Shown here piece after piece: positions 1-8,481 of a stretch of 38,792 bases of DNA. Location: the NCBI GenBank assembly GCA_007693915.1, contig RECS01000115.1, forward strand, positions 1-38,792, read 5' to 3'. The number at the start of each line of letters is the position of its first letter. Within the stretch, counting starts at the first letter, position 1. The translations under genes were made by a program, and so were the position numbers. Below the pieces are notes generated by a model, which did not search any database, was not told the origin of the DNA, and saw only the letters and a list, made by a program, of their open reading frames with translations. This stretch comes from Saprospirales bacterium (GTDB taxonomy: Bacteria > Bacteroidota > Bacteroidia > Chitinophagales > Saprospiraceae).

Positions 1-191
1 ATAATTATTATACTGGCTAACTGCTTTTAGCCCAAAATACTGCTTTGTTTATGGTTTTCAGTATCAAGAAGATTTTTAAACTATTACTTCTTTTTTTTTA
101 CATAATGAACAAATCCAACTCGAAACAAATTAGTCTTCGTCTCCATTACCACCCATTTATCCGATAATTCAAGCCTTTGATATAAAAAGAA

Positions 192-222
192 TTGTACGTT
201 CTTTAATTATCCTTTATTATTG
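192..222 (+). promoter_or_regulatory. possible promoter of the tolC-like gene
   Basis: A TTG at 192-194 is followed after 20 bases by TATTATTG at 215-222, one mismatch from the Bacteroidota -7 element TAnnTTTG. The spacing fits the -33/-7 arrangement known in this phylum, and the ATG follows 47 bases later. The -7 match is imperfect, so this is tentative. The bases before it (1-191) show no gene I can support. Confidence 0.3.
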
Positions 223-269
223 CATTGAATTGTTGAACGATTGATTTGTTCCATCAAAAGGCTTATAAA

Positions 270-1703
270 ATGAATTATAAAAAACTATTTTTTCTAATCC
301 CTGCCATAGCAATCCTATCTACCACATCGGCTATAGCTCAAGAAGTTTGGACTCTGGAGGAGTGCGTCAGGCATGCAGTGGAAAACAATATCGAAATCCG
401 AAACATATTGGTCAATGAGGAGCTGAATAAAATTAATACGCTGCAGGCGCGCCACGATCGCTATCCATCACTGACTGCCAACTCTAATCTGGGGAACAAT
501 TTTGGCCGAACGATTGACCCCTCTACCAATCAGTTCCGTTCCCAAAATTTGACTTTTAACTCTTGGTCATTCAATGTTTCTGTTCCGGTTTTCAATGGGT
601 TTGCAATCACTAACTCCATTAAGCAAGCTGAATTGCAACAACAGGCCTCTGCCTATGAAACAAAACAGGTGTTGGATGATATTCAACTCACTGTAGTTAC
701 CTTTTATCTCAATGTCCTTTTTGCAGAAGACAACCTGAGCAATGCGAGAAACCAATTGGAAATAAGTACTCGCCAAATGGAGCGGATGCAGCGATTGATA
801 GATGCCGGTGCAATGTCAAGGGGGGAGATTTTCGACCTTCAGGTGCAGGTTGCCCTAGATGAGGAACGAATGGTAATGGCAGAAAATGCTGTAAATCAAG
901 CTATGATACAACTTAAGAATTTACTTGTATTGGACCCTGATAAGGAAATGGTACTTGACAGACCTGAGTTAGAGGTACCTGAGGCAGATCCCTTGCTTAC
1001 TATTGATTTTCAGTCACTTTATAATAGAGCTTTAGAAACTCAAGCCTCCGTTAAAAGTAGTGAACTGCAGATTCAAGCGGCCGAAAAAGGAGAGAAAATA
1101 GCAGCAAGCGCTATGATGCCAAGCCTTTTTTTAGGGGGTAGTTTAAGTACCAATTATTCAAGCAGAGCACAGGAAATTGCAGGTTTCCAGACGGTACTTG
1201 AGGAAGTTCCGGCTACCATTAACGGTGAAACTGCCATTATAGGATTTCCCAATGTAGTACCTAACTTGCGCGATCAAGCTTATTTCGATCAATTGGAAGC
1301 TAACTTTGGTTATGGTGTAGGATTGACCTTGTCCATCCCCATTTACAACAATTACAGAAATCGGCACAATGTACAACGCGCAAAGTTAAATACAATAAGA
1401 ACCCAAAATCAGGATGAACTGCTGCGCCAGCGATTAAGAACTAACATTAGTCAGGCTCAGGCAGATGCAAGGGCTGCTTCCAAATCTTATCAGGCTGCGC
1501 AAAGGGCTGTGGATGCCAGTGAAATGGCATTGCGGAATGCAGAGAGAAAACTGGATGCAGGAACAGCAACCGCTTTTGAACTGGTTAATGCTCAAAACGT
1601 TTTGAATAACAGCAGAAACAATGTATTGCAATCCAAATATGATTATATTTTCAAATTAAAAGTTATTGACTATTATCTTGGCAATCCAATCACCTTGGAC
1701 TAA
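270..1703 (+). CDS. TolC-family outer membrane efflux protein
   Basis: Outer-membrane channel subunit of a tripartite export system. The protein begins with a signal peptide ending near TTSAIAQ, followed by two long alanine/glutamine-rich helical repeats typical of the OEP family, each with a beta-strand section (for example the SFNVSVPVFNGF and GVGLTLSIPIYNN regions). Length (478 residues) is normal for Bacteroidota TolC proteins. I chose ATG 270 because it gives a clean signal peptide; an in-frame TTG at 246 would only add eight unneeded residues. The adaptor gene follows 95 bases downstream on the same strand, so the two probably work together. Substrate cannot be told. Confidence 0.93.
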   Translation: MNYKKLFFLIPAIAILSTTSAIAQEVWTLEECVRHAVENNIEIRNILVNEELNKINTLQARHDRYPSLTANSNLGNNFGRTIDPSTNQFRSQNLTFNSWSFNVSVPVFNGFAITNSIKQAELQQQASAYETKQVLDDIQLTVVTFYLNVLFAEDNLSNARNQLEISTRQMERMQRLIDAGAMSRGEIFDLQVQVALDEERMVMAENAVNQAMIQLKNLLVLDPDKEMVLDRPELEVPEADPLLTIDFQSLYNRALETQASVKSSELQIQAAEKGEKIAASAMMPSLFLGGSLSTNYSSRAQEIAGFQTVLEEVPATINGETAIIGFPNVVPNLRDQAYFDQLEANFGYGVGLTLSIPIYNNYRNRHNVQRAKLNTIRTQNQDELLRQRLRTNISQAQADARAASKSYQAAQRAVDASEMALRNAERKLDAGTATAFELVNAQNVLNNSRNNVLQSKYDYIFKLKVIDYYLGNPITLD

Positions 1704-1798
1704 AAAAACAGCTGATGCGGCTTATGGGGAACTGAGTATTAAGATCCGAGAATGCATTCAGCTTTTATCAATCAATTACACTAGAAAAAATAAATAAA

Positions 1799-3136
1799 AT
1801 GAATAAGAAAAAATCTTCGAGAAAATGGCTGTGGATATTACTTGGTGTGATAGTCATATTAGTGGTAATCGCTCTCCTGAAAAAAGGTGATAGAGGAAGT
1901 GGAATTGACGTACAGGTGGAAAAAGTAGAAGATCGCACCATAGTTGAAAGGGTGACTGCAAGTGGGAAAATTTTTCCTGAAAGAGAAGTGAAAATTAGTT
2001 CAGATGTATCGGGTGAGATAGTCGAATTAAATGTGGCAGAAGGTGATTCAGTACAACAAGGCCAGGTTTTGGTGCGCATCAATCCGGATACTTATTTATC
2101 TGCTGTTGAGCGAGGAAGGGCTAACTTGAATAATGCCCGTGCTCAGAGAGCTGTAGCAATGGCTTCAGTCGAAACAGCAAGAGCACAAAAAATGCAAATT
2201 GAAGCCCAATACAACAATGCAAAAAGGATGCATGAGCGAAACACCAGACTTTTCAATGATGATGTTATTTCCGAGGCTGAATTTGAGAATTCACTTGCTA
2301 CTTATGAGTCAGCCAATGCAAATCTCGAGTCAGCCAAAGCATCCATATCTAGTTCGGAGCAAAATGTAAAAGCAGCAGAGTATACTATTAAAGGCGCTCA
2401 AGCGAGCCTGAGTGAGCTCCAAACAAGCTTGCAGCGGACAACCATAATGGCTCCTGTGAATGGAATTGTTTCCCGTTTAAATGTGGAATTGGGAGAGCGT
2501 GTAGTCGGTACTATCCAAATGGCTGGAACAGAAATGATGCGGGTCGCCAATTTTAGTACGATGGAGGTGCAGGTAGAGGTCAGCGAAAACGATATCCTCA
2601 AAGTATCGCTTGGAGATTCCGTTGAAATTGAAGTTGATGCTTATCTGGATCGAACTTTTTATGGACGAGTTACAGAAATTGCCAATTCAGCTGCCAATGT
2701 TATGCAGGTTGGTGGGTCGTTAGCTTCTGATCAAGTCACCAATTTTATAGTAAAAGCGCGGATTAATCCGTCTTCCTATGAAGATCTGATAGTTCCGGGA
2801 AGACTTTTTCCCTTGAGACCGGGTATGTCAGCTGCTGTTGACATCATTACCGATATTCAAAAAGATATCACCTCCCTTCCTATTCAGGCAGTTACGACCA
2901 GAGAAGATGAGGATAGCGGAGATTTTAATGAGGTGGTTTTTCTGTACAAAGAGGGAGTAGCCGAAATGACCAAAGTTAAAACAGGAATACAAGATGATCG
3001 CTTTATTCAGATCCGTGAAGGGCTCGAGGTGGATCAGGAAGTAATTACAGGCCCTTTTTCAGCCGTAGCAAGGCGATTGAATGATGGAGATGACGTGAAC
3101 AAAACGGAAAGCAGGACTTCGAGAGGAGAAGATTAA
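1799..3136 (+). CDS. HlyD/MacA-family periplasmic adaptor subunit
   Basis: Membrane-fusion protein that links an inner-membrane pump to TolC. A short cytoplasmic lysine-rich start is followed by one membrane segment (about residues 9-26), a lipoyl-type half-motif (SSDVSGEIVELNVAEGDSV), a long coiled-coil hairpin rich in Ala, Asn and Gln (about residues 95-200), the second lipoyl half (MAPVNGIVSRLNVELGERV), a beta-barrel domain and a membrane-proximal domain ending in VITGPFSAVARRLNDGDDV. The ending and architecture match MacA-type adaptors that usually sit beside an ABC transporter (MacB). No ABC gene follows; the next gene is an unrelated nuclease, so the pump must lie upstream of the window, elsewhere, or be lost. 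Confidence 0.93.
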   Translation: MNKKKSSRKWLWILLGVIVILVVIALLKKGDRGSGIDVQVEKVEDRTIVERVTASGKIFPEREVKISSDVSGEIVELNVAEGDSVQQGQVLVRINPDTYLSAVERGRANLNNARAQRAVAMASVETARAQKMQIEAQYNNAKRMHERNTRLFNDDVISEAEFENSLATYESANANLESAKASISSSEQNVKAAEYTIKGAQASLSELQTSLQRTTIMAPVNGIVSRLNVELGERVVGTIQMAGTEMMRVANFSTMEVQVEVSENDILKVSLGDSVEIEVDAYLDRTFYGRVTEIANSAANVMQVGGSLASDQVTNFIVKARINPSSYEDLIVPGRLFPLRPGMSAAVDIITDIQKDITSLPIQAVTTREDEDSGDFNEVVFLYKEGVAEMTKVKTGIQDDRFIQIREGLEVDQEVITGPFSAVARRLNDGDDVNKTESRTSRGED

Positions 3137-3545
3137 ATGACTATGACTGAAAACAATTTCTATGATTGCAGGATGCAAAGTATGAAAAACCATCTTGCTC
3201 ATTGTAAAATCCTTTATTCCGGTTCAGACCATATGAAGTTAGCGAAGTGAGGAAATCCCGAAAAGCTATACCATGCAGGTTTTTTCAAAAACGACCCCAA
3301 TCAACCAAGTTGGTGGATTGAGGGTAGATAAAGATTAATGATTGCATATTGGAGAAGTAAAATTTCAACTCAGAATTGGAGTATAAAATGATGAAGAATA
3401 ATAATCTTATTTTTCCAAATTACTCTAATAACCGTTTCCATATTTTGAATTATAAAGCCCACCATAGCATCTATAATAGCTGCGACTTAAACGTTTATAT
3501 TCGTTTGTAAACGCATATAGATGGAGATTAAAATCGGGTTTGTGT
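3137..3545 (+). other. gene-free stretch between adaptor and Rpn-type nuclease
   Basis: No supportable gene. A 40-codon open frame at 3388-3510 has no recognisable features. A 6-bp inverted repeat, CGTTTA at 3492-3497 and TAAACG at 3508-3513, lies just ahead of the likely promoter of the next gene and could be an operator, but nothing supports this beyond position. Confidence 0.4.
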
Positions 3546-3553
3546 TATGTTTG
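3546..3553 (+). promoter_or_regulatory. -7 promoter element of the Rpn-type gene
   Basis: TATGTTTG is an exact match to TAnnTTTG and lies 21 bases before the ATG at 3575. No clear -33 TTTG is seen at the expected distance. Confidence 0.4.
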
Positions 3554-3574
3554 TCCAAAGCATAATAAACACAA

Positions 3575-4474
3575 ATGAAAAAGAAACCACGCAACATCAA
3601 TCCTTTTACAGATTTTGGCTTTAAGAAATTGTTTGGAGAGGAAGCAAGCAAAGATATTCTTATCGATTTCCTTAATGCTGTATTAGAAGGAGACATTAGT
3701 CCTATATTGGATATTGAGTTTTCTAAAAATGAGCATCTCGGTCCTACAGAATTAGATCGCAACGTAGTTTTTGACATCTACTGTCGCACAGAAAGCGGTG
3801 AAAGGATTATTATCGAAATGCAAAAGGTCTATCAATCTTTTTTTAAGGAAAGATCTCTGTATTATAGCACCTTCGCCATTCAAAAGCAGGCAAACAAAGG
3901 AGATTGGAATTTTAGTATGTGTCCGGTATACTGTATTTCTTTACTTGATTTTTCATTGAGAAACACCGAAATAAATCCTAATGAGTACATTCACAAAGTA
4001 AAACTTTTAGAAACAAATACCGGAAAAGTTTTTAATGATAAGCTTAACTTTGTTTATGTCGAAATTCCCAAGTTCAACAAAAAGCTATATGAATTGGAAA
4101 CCAATTTTGACAAATGGATGTATTTATTAACAAGCTTGGAATTCTTAGAAAGACTTCCCGAAAAGCTACAATCAAAAATATTTCAAAAAGTCATGGGAAT
4201 AGCTGAATTATTAAAACTAGAGAAAACGGATCGAAAAGCATATGAGGAGAACCTTAAAAAGCATCGGGATTTGAAAAATGCTTTAGAAACAAGTAAAAGG
4301 TTAGGATATGAAGAAGGAATAGAGAAAGGAATAGAAAAGGGAATAGAGAAAGGAGTTGAAAGAGCAGCAATATCTCTATTTAAAGAAGGCATGGATATTC
4401 CTTTCGTCTCTAAAATTACAAGATTAACTGAAGATCAATTACTTGAAATATTTAGAAGAGAAGGGTTGGTTTAG
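3575..4474 (+). CDS. Rpn-family PD-(D/E)XK nuclease / putative transposase
   Basis: Member of the Rpn (recombination-promoting nuclease) family, found in many copies in bacterial genomes and in E. coli shown to raise RecA-independent recombination. Visible signs: the family N-terminus NPFTDFGFKKLFG, the nuclease core with Asp in VVFDIYC and the Glu-x-Gln of IIIEMQK (about residues 67-88), and a C-terminal tail with tandem EKGI repeats (about residues 246-263) followed by a short helical ending. The EKGI repeat is encoded by near-identical 12-base units at about 4315-4360 and could slip to vary tail length. Length (299) is normal for the family. After the TAG stop the same frame stays open to 4624. 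The gene stands alone with its own likely promoter, consistent with independent gain. Confidence 0.9.
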   Translation: MKKKPRNINPFTDFGFKKLFGEEASKDILIDFLNAVLEGDISPILDIEFSKNEHLGPTELDRNVVFDIYCRTESGERIIIEMQKVYQSFFKERSLYYSTFAIQKQANKGDWNFSMCPVYCISLLDFSLRNTEINPNEYIHKVKLLETNTGKVFNDKLNFVYVEIPKFNKKLYELETNFDKWMYLLTSLEFLERLPEKLQSKIFQKVMGIAELLKLEKTDRKAYEENLKKHRDLKNALETSKRLGYEEGIEKGIEKGIEKGVERAAISLFKEGMDIPFVSKITRLTEDQLLEIFRREGLV

Positions 4475-4624
4475 GGCAATTCAAATTGGATTAATTTTTT
4501 TTCTATCAATACTATTCCTCTGACTTCACTCCAACAACTTATCACTTCAGATGCGGTAGATTACTTTTTATTGGCAATGATAGAAGAAGACAATGATGGG
4601 ATATTTGAAAAAACTTTGATTTAA
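4475..4624 (+). other. in-frame open extension after the Rpn-type stop codon
   Basis: The 49 codons following the TAG at 4472-4474 are open in the same frame until TAA at 4622-4624. The implied peptide has a helical, acidic look (SDAVDYFLLAMIEEDND). It may be a former longer C-terminus cut off by a point mutation, the remnant of another gene, or chance. I know of no readthrough in this family. The rest of the gap to 4742 shows nothing. Confidence 0.3.
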
Positions 4625-4742
4625 ATTTTTTCTGGACAGCTTAGGATAAATATCTTTTTCAGAATAAATCCATAAACTTTGTCCTCGGAGCATTAAAGTT
4701 ATTGAAAAACCTGTAAATTTCGGGTTCCTTATATCAGCTGTA

Positions 4743-5264
4743 ATGTATTTATTTATTACAAAAGAACTTTTCAAAAAAATACCATTAATGGTATTTGCAT
4801 TGTATTTGTCAGTTTTGAGCTTGAATGCTCAGGGATCCCTTTCCGGAAATTGGTTGCTCGGTGGTGGCATTGGATTTGAAGCTGAGAAAAACTCAATCAC
4901 AGACAGTTGGGATCGAACTCTTGAAGCTTATCCATTATTGGTTTGGTTTCCTATAAGTTCACTTGGGTTTGGGATGGAGGTTTCTTATTTAAATGAAAAA
5001 ACATCGGGTAGCGGTAGAACGCTTTACACCCTCAGACCATTAGTTCGGTACTATATCTACAGCGGATGGTTTCCTCAGATTCAGTATGTAAGAGGGATTG
5101 AAGATCCGGGCTTTTTTAAAAGAGACATTTCAGGTTATGTTCTTGGCTTAGGCTATACCTACCCTATACGACCTAATTTTGGGATTGAACCACTGCTTAC
5201 CTATAATTACATTGATGGTAAAAGATTTTTTATGCTGAAAATAAATCTAGTGGGCAGTTTTTAA
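4743..5264 (+). CDS. small outer-membrane beta-barrel protein
   Basis: A 173-residue exported protein. The first ~30 residues form a signal peptide with Lys-Lys ahead of a hydrophobic core ending at LSLNAQ. The mature part alternates hydrophobic and polar residues and is rich in Tyr, Gly and Phe (GGGIGFEAEKN, YTLRPLVRYYIY, GYVLGLGYTYPI), ending in a terminal strand with Phe, the pattern of OmpW/PorT-like eight-stranded barrels. No ligand or partner can be deduced. It is followed 75 bases later by the S1/P1 nuclease gene and could be cotranscribed. Confidence 0.7.
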   Translation: MYLFITKELFKKIPLMVFALYLSVLSLNAQGSLSGNWLLGGGIGFEAEKNSITDSWDRTLEAYPLLVWFPISSLGFGMEVSYLNEKTSGSGRTLYTLRPLVRYYIYSGWFPQIQYVRGIEDPGFFKRDISGYVLGLGYTYPIRPNFGIEPLLTYNYIDGKRFFMLKINLVGSF

Positions 5265-5339
5265 TCTTTTACCAAAATTAAAAAGCTATTGAATGTTCTG
5301 TTGCTTCATTCTTATTAACTTTACATCCAAATTACGGAT

Positions 5340-6116
5340 ATGAATAAGCTATTACTACCAACTTTTTTCTCAGTTTTTTTTCTTTTCGGTTCACTAAATT
5401 CATTTGCCTGGGGACCAATAGGTCACTATACCATAGGACAATTAGCAGAATGGCAAATGCGGCCTAGTACACTTGAAAAAGTCAATCAGGTCCTTGAAAA
5501 TGAATCTATCGCAGCGGTAGGCACCTGGATGGATCAAATAAGATCAGATACCGCCTATGATTACACCAGAACCTGGCATTGGATCACAACTGTCGATGGA
5601 ATATACGATCCATCAATTCAAGAAGAAACAGGAGATGCTTTTTCAGCTTTTCTTACGCTAAAAGAAAATCTCAAATCAGGGAAACTCTCCCCGAAAGAAG
5701 AAAGAGATCAACTCAGAATGCTTATTCATATAGTGGGTGATTTACACCAACCACTGCATGTAGGTCAGCCCGGTGACAGAGGAGGAAACGATGTGCCGGT
5801 CACTTTTTTTAATCGCCAAACCAATCTGCATGCTGTATGGGACTATCACCTTATCGAAAATCGCAGGATGAGTTATTCAGAACTTGCCGCTGAATTGAAT
5901 AGGAGAATTACTCCAGAATTGGTTAAGGAATATGAATCAGCGCGACCGGCTGACTGGTTGGTTGAAGCAGCGGAGTTGAGACCGTATATTTACGATATTC
6001 CGGATAATGCAGAGATTAGATACCAGTATATTTATAAACATTATCACATTGTGGAGGAGAGGATACTCGCCGCAGGGATAAGGCTTGCAAAAATCCTGGA
6101 GGATATCTACGGCTAA
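5340..6116 (+). CDS. secreted S1/P1 nuclease
   Basis: Zinc-dependent single-strand nuclease and 3'-nucleotidase acting outside the cytoplasm. The signal peptide ends at NSFA, so the mature protein starts with Trp (residue 24), whose backbone nitrogen is a zinc ligand in nuclease P1. Further ligands appear in order: WGPIGH, the Asp of TWMDQIRSD, HWIT, the HIVGDLHQPLHVG motif and NLHAVWD. Length (258) is typical for bacterial members. Likely role is scavenging nucleotides or phosphate from environmental RNA and DNA. A weak TAACTTTA element lies just upstream. Confidence 0.93.
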   Translation: MNKLLLPTFFSVFFLFGSLNSFAWGPIGHYTIGQLAEWQMRPSTLEKVNQVLENESIAAVGTWMDQIRSDTAYDYTRTWHWITTVDGIYDPSIQEETGDAFSAFLTLKENLKSGKLSPKEERDQLRMLIHIVGDLHQPLHVGQPGDRGGNDVPVTFFNRQTNLHAVWDYHLIENRRMSYSELAAELNRRITPELVKEYESARPADWLVEAAELRPYIYDIPDNAEIRYQYIYKHYHIVEERILAAGIRLAKILEDIYG

Positions 6117-6225
6117 AGATGTTTTCTATTGTCATTTTCAGAAATGAACAATTCGACTTGCTTTTGATTGTTCTAATTCACATCATCTTTACTATTATCA
6201 TTTTTCAATATCATAAAGCAAATCA

Positions 6226-7008
6226 TTGAGACCCAAAAAATCATACGGACAACATTTTCTCACCAGTGAAAGTATAGCAGATAAAATTGCCCAAAGTCTT
6301 TCCGGGGAGGGCTACGATAAAGTCCTGGAAGTGGGACCGGGCAAAGGGATGCTTACTAAATATCTGCTGCAGTCCAAAGGATATGAGATTACAGCAGTCG
6401 ATGCCGACAGCGATATGATAGATTATATGGAGGAGCATTATCCTGAGCTTGCAGGAAGGCTGTATTGCTTTGACTTTCTCAGATTTGATCCCACTAAGGT
6501 ATTTGGCGAAAAGCAATTTGCCCTCATCGGAAATTATCCTTATAATATTAGTTCGCAGATTGTATTCCGAATGCTGAAGTACAGAGAATATATACCGGAA
6601 ATGATCGGAATGTTCCAAAAGGAAATGGCAGATAGGATTATATCTGGCCCCGGATCGAAAGAATACGGTGTCATCAGTGTGCTTACACAGGTGTACTACA
6701 AATGCGAGCGATTATTCAATGTAGAACGCGGGAGTTTTAATCCACCGCCAAAAGTGCGCTCTGCCGTTATTCGGTGTACTAGAATAGAAAACAGTTATCC
6801 CGAACTCGACTACAGCCTTTTCCGCTCAGTAGTAAAAAGTGCTTTCAACAACAGAAGGAAAATGCTGAGAAACACCATGAAGAGTTTTCTAAAAGGTAGT
6901 CCCCTGCTTAATGATGAATTTTTTCAACAAAGACCTGAACAATTATCCGTTGATGACTTTGTACAATTAACCAATCAGGTTAAAGAATTTCAAAAATCCA
7001 TAAAATGA
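6226..7008 (+). CDS. rsmA: 16S rRNA (adenine1518/1519-N6)-dimethyltransferase
   Basis: Dimethylates two adjacent adenines in helix 45 of 16S rRNA during small-subunit maturation, using S-adenosylmethionine. The N-terminus RPKKSYGQHFL is diagnostic of KsgA/RsmA; the SAM loop VGPGKGMLT and the catalytic NYPYNISSQ motif follow, and the C-terminal helical domain contains FNPPPKVRSAV. Length is 260, normal. The start must be TTG at 6226, because no ATG or GTG lies at or just before the conserved beginning. It overlaps the next gene by four bases (ATGA), indicating translational coupling. Also known as ksgA. Confidence 0.96.
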   Translation: MRPKKSYGQHFLTSESIADKIAQSLSGEGYDKVLEVGPGKGMLTKYLLQSKGYEITAVDADSDMIDYMEEHYPELAGRLYCFDFLRFDPTKVFGEKQFALIGNYPYNISSQIVFRMLKYREYIPEMIGMFQKEMADRIISGPGSKEYGVISVLTQVYYKCERLFNVERGSFNPPPKVRSAVIRCTRIENSYPELDYSLFRSVVKSAFNNRRKMLRNTMKSFLKGSPLLNDEFFQQRPEQLSVDDFVQLTNQVKEFQKSIK

Positions 7009-7451
7009 ACTTAAAAGACCAAATCAATCAGGACATCAAAAACGCAATGAGAGCCAAAGACCAAGCTGCTCTTCGCGCACTGCGCTCCATAAAATCTGCC
7101 ATCCTACTTGCTGAAACTGATGGCTCCGGAAATGAAGTAGATGACGCTGTAGTTTTAAAAATAATTCAAAAACTTGCCAAGCAGAGGAAGGAATCTTTAG
7201 AATTATTTGAGAACCAAAACAGACCTGACCTTGCTGAAAAAGAAAGTGAGGAGCTAAAAACCCTCGAAAATTACCTACCCAAACAGATGAGCGAATCTGA
7301 ATTGGAGGTTTTTCTGAAAAATCTGGTCAGTGAATTAGGTGCAGAGGGCATGAAGGATATGGGTAAAGTCATGGGAGCTGCTCAGGGTCAACTGGCCGGA
7401 AAGGCAGATGGTAAGGCCATATCGAAAATAGTCAGGGAGCTGTTGAAGTAA
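7005..7451 (+). CDS. GatB/YqeY domain-containing protein
   Basis: A 148-residue stand-alone YqeY protein, homologous to the C-terminal tRNA-binding tail domain of GatB, the amidotransferase subunit that completes Gln-tRNA and Asn-tRNA. Family features: helical N-terminus with the RALRSIKSAI segment, LENYLPKQMSE, and the C-terminal MGKVMGAAQGQLAGKADGK. The cellular function of stand-alone members is not settled. The ATG overlaps the rsmA stop, so both are made from one transcript. Confidence 0.93.
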   Translation: MNLKDQINQDIKNAMRAKDQAALRALRSIKSAILLAETDGSGNEVDDAVVLKIIQKLAKQRKESLELFENQNRPDLAEKESEELKTLENYLPKQMSESELEVFLKNLVSELGAEGMKDMGKVMGAAQGQLAGKADGKAISKIVRELLK

Positions 7452-7800
7452 TTCAAGCTTGACTATTTTTATTTTGCACTTCCTTTAATAAAACCGGATT
7501 CTATCTGTCTTTTGCCTTGATTTTTTTCTACCGGCCTAAAGCCAATTGATAACAGAAACGGGTTTATAGAGTGGACTTATTTACTATTTAGTATGCATTT
7601 CTTTTCTATTGAATAAAAAGTGTTACTTTTGCGCCCTTAAAAAAAATTAGAGCGCTATTATGCTCTATTTATTTAACAGGCTTACCCCACCGTGAAATAG
7701 TCATTTCAATAAGTTTTCAAGTTCTTACTTAACCTTCTTAATTTCCACTTTACCTGCAAACTCAACGGTAAAGTTTAAAATCAGTATAAACTAAGTTTAC
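7452..7800 (+). promoter_or_regulatory. upstream region and long leader of the SulP gene
   Basis: A 349-base gene-free gap. TACTTTTG at 7624-7631 matches TAnnTTTG exactly and is followed by GCGCC and an A-run. If transcription starts just after it, the mRNA has a leader of about 160 bases before the ATG at 7801. Within that leader AGAGC (7649-7653) pairs with GCTCT (7662-7666) in a small hairpin. I do not recognise a known riboswitch. Confidence 0.4.
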
Positions 7801-8481
7801 ATGAATAAATATGCCCGCTTGTACCGTCAAAAAAGCAAGAAAGAGTACAAAAAAGTCATCAACTTATTTAGCAAATCATCTGAGGAGAGCGCTAAAACAG
7901 AAATTTTATCCGGATTGACCGTAGCATTGGCTCTTGTACCTGAGGCAATAGCTTTTGCCATGATTGCAGGTTTATCTCCATTGACAGGCTTATACGCAGC
8001 AATTGTAGTAGGTTTAGTTACCTCTATTTTAGGTGGTCGTCCCGGTATGATTTCAGGTGCTACGGGTGCCATAGCTGTTGTCATTGTTGCATTGGCGATT
8101 TCACATGGTCCTGAATATGTATTTGCCACTGTTGTTTTAGCGGGAATCCTCCAGGTTTTAGCGGGTGTATTCAGAGCAGGTAAATTAATGAGATTAGTAC
8201 CGCACCCTGTTATTTTTGGGTTTGTAAATGGTTTAGCTATAATCATTTTCTTGTCCCAATTAGAACAGTTTAAAGACCCTTCAGGAAGTTGGCTCACGGG
8301 TGAACCGCTTTTTATTCTCCTAGGTTTGGTATTGCTGACCATGCTAATAATCTGGGGATTGCCAAAAATCACTAAGGCAATTCCTTCCTCTCTGATAGCT
8401 ATATTGTCGGTTTTTGGGATAGTAATAGCATTTGGGATTGACACCAGGTCAGTAGGAGACATTGCTTCAATTGAAGGGTGA
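7801..8481 (+). pseudogene. SulP anion transporter, N-terminal part, ends at internal TGA
   Basis: First 226 codons of a SulP/SLC26-type inorganic anion transporter (sulfate, bicarbonate or a related anion). The membrane core is clear: [20 protein letters not shown], the SPLTGLYAA segment and [13 protein letters not shown], all strongly conserved in the family. The frame ends at TGA 8479-8481 after IASIEG, in the middle of the transport domain. The next codon in the same frame resumes SulP sequence without loss. The family normally has Gly here, and TGA is one base from GGA. No other damage is visible, so the mutation is recent, a sequencing error, or read through. The N-terminus is about 25 residues longer than in many relatives. 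Confidence 0.85.

Noticed and set aside
3388-3510. 40-codon frame in the gap before the Rpn-type gene
   Set aside because: Asn-rich, without any motif or conserved look; likely chance in AT-rich sequence.
8479-8481. TGA read as glycine by a variant genetic code, or as selenocysteine
   Set aside because: rsmA and other genes here end at TGA, so the code is standard; the family has Gly, not Cys, at the site and no selenocysteine signal is evident.
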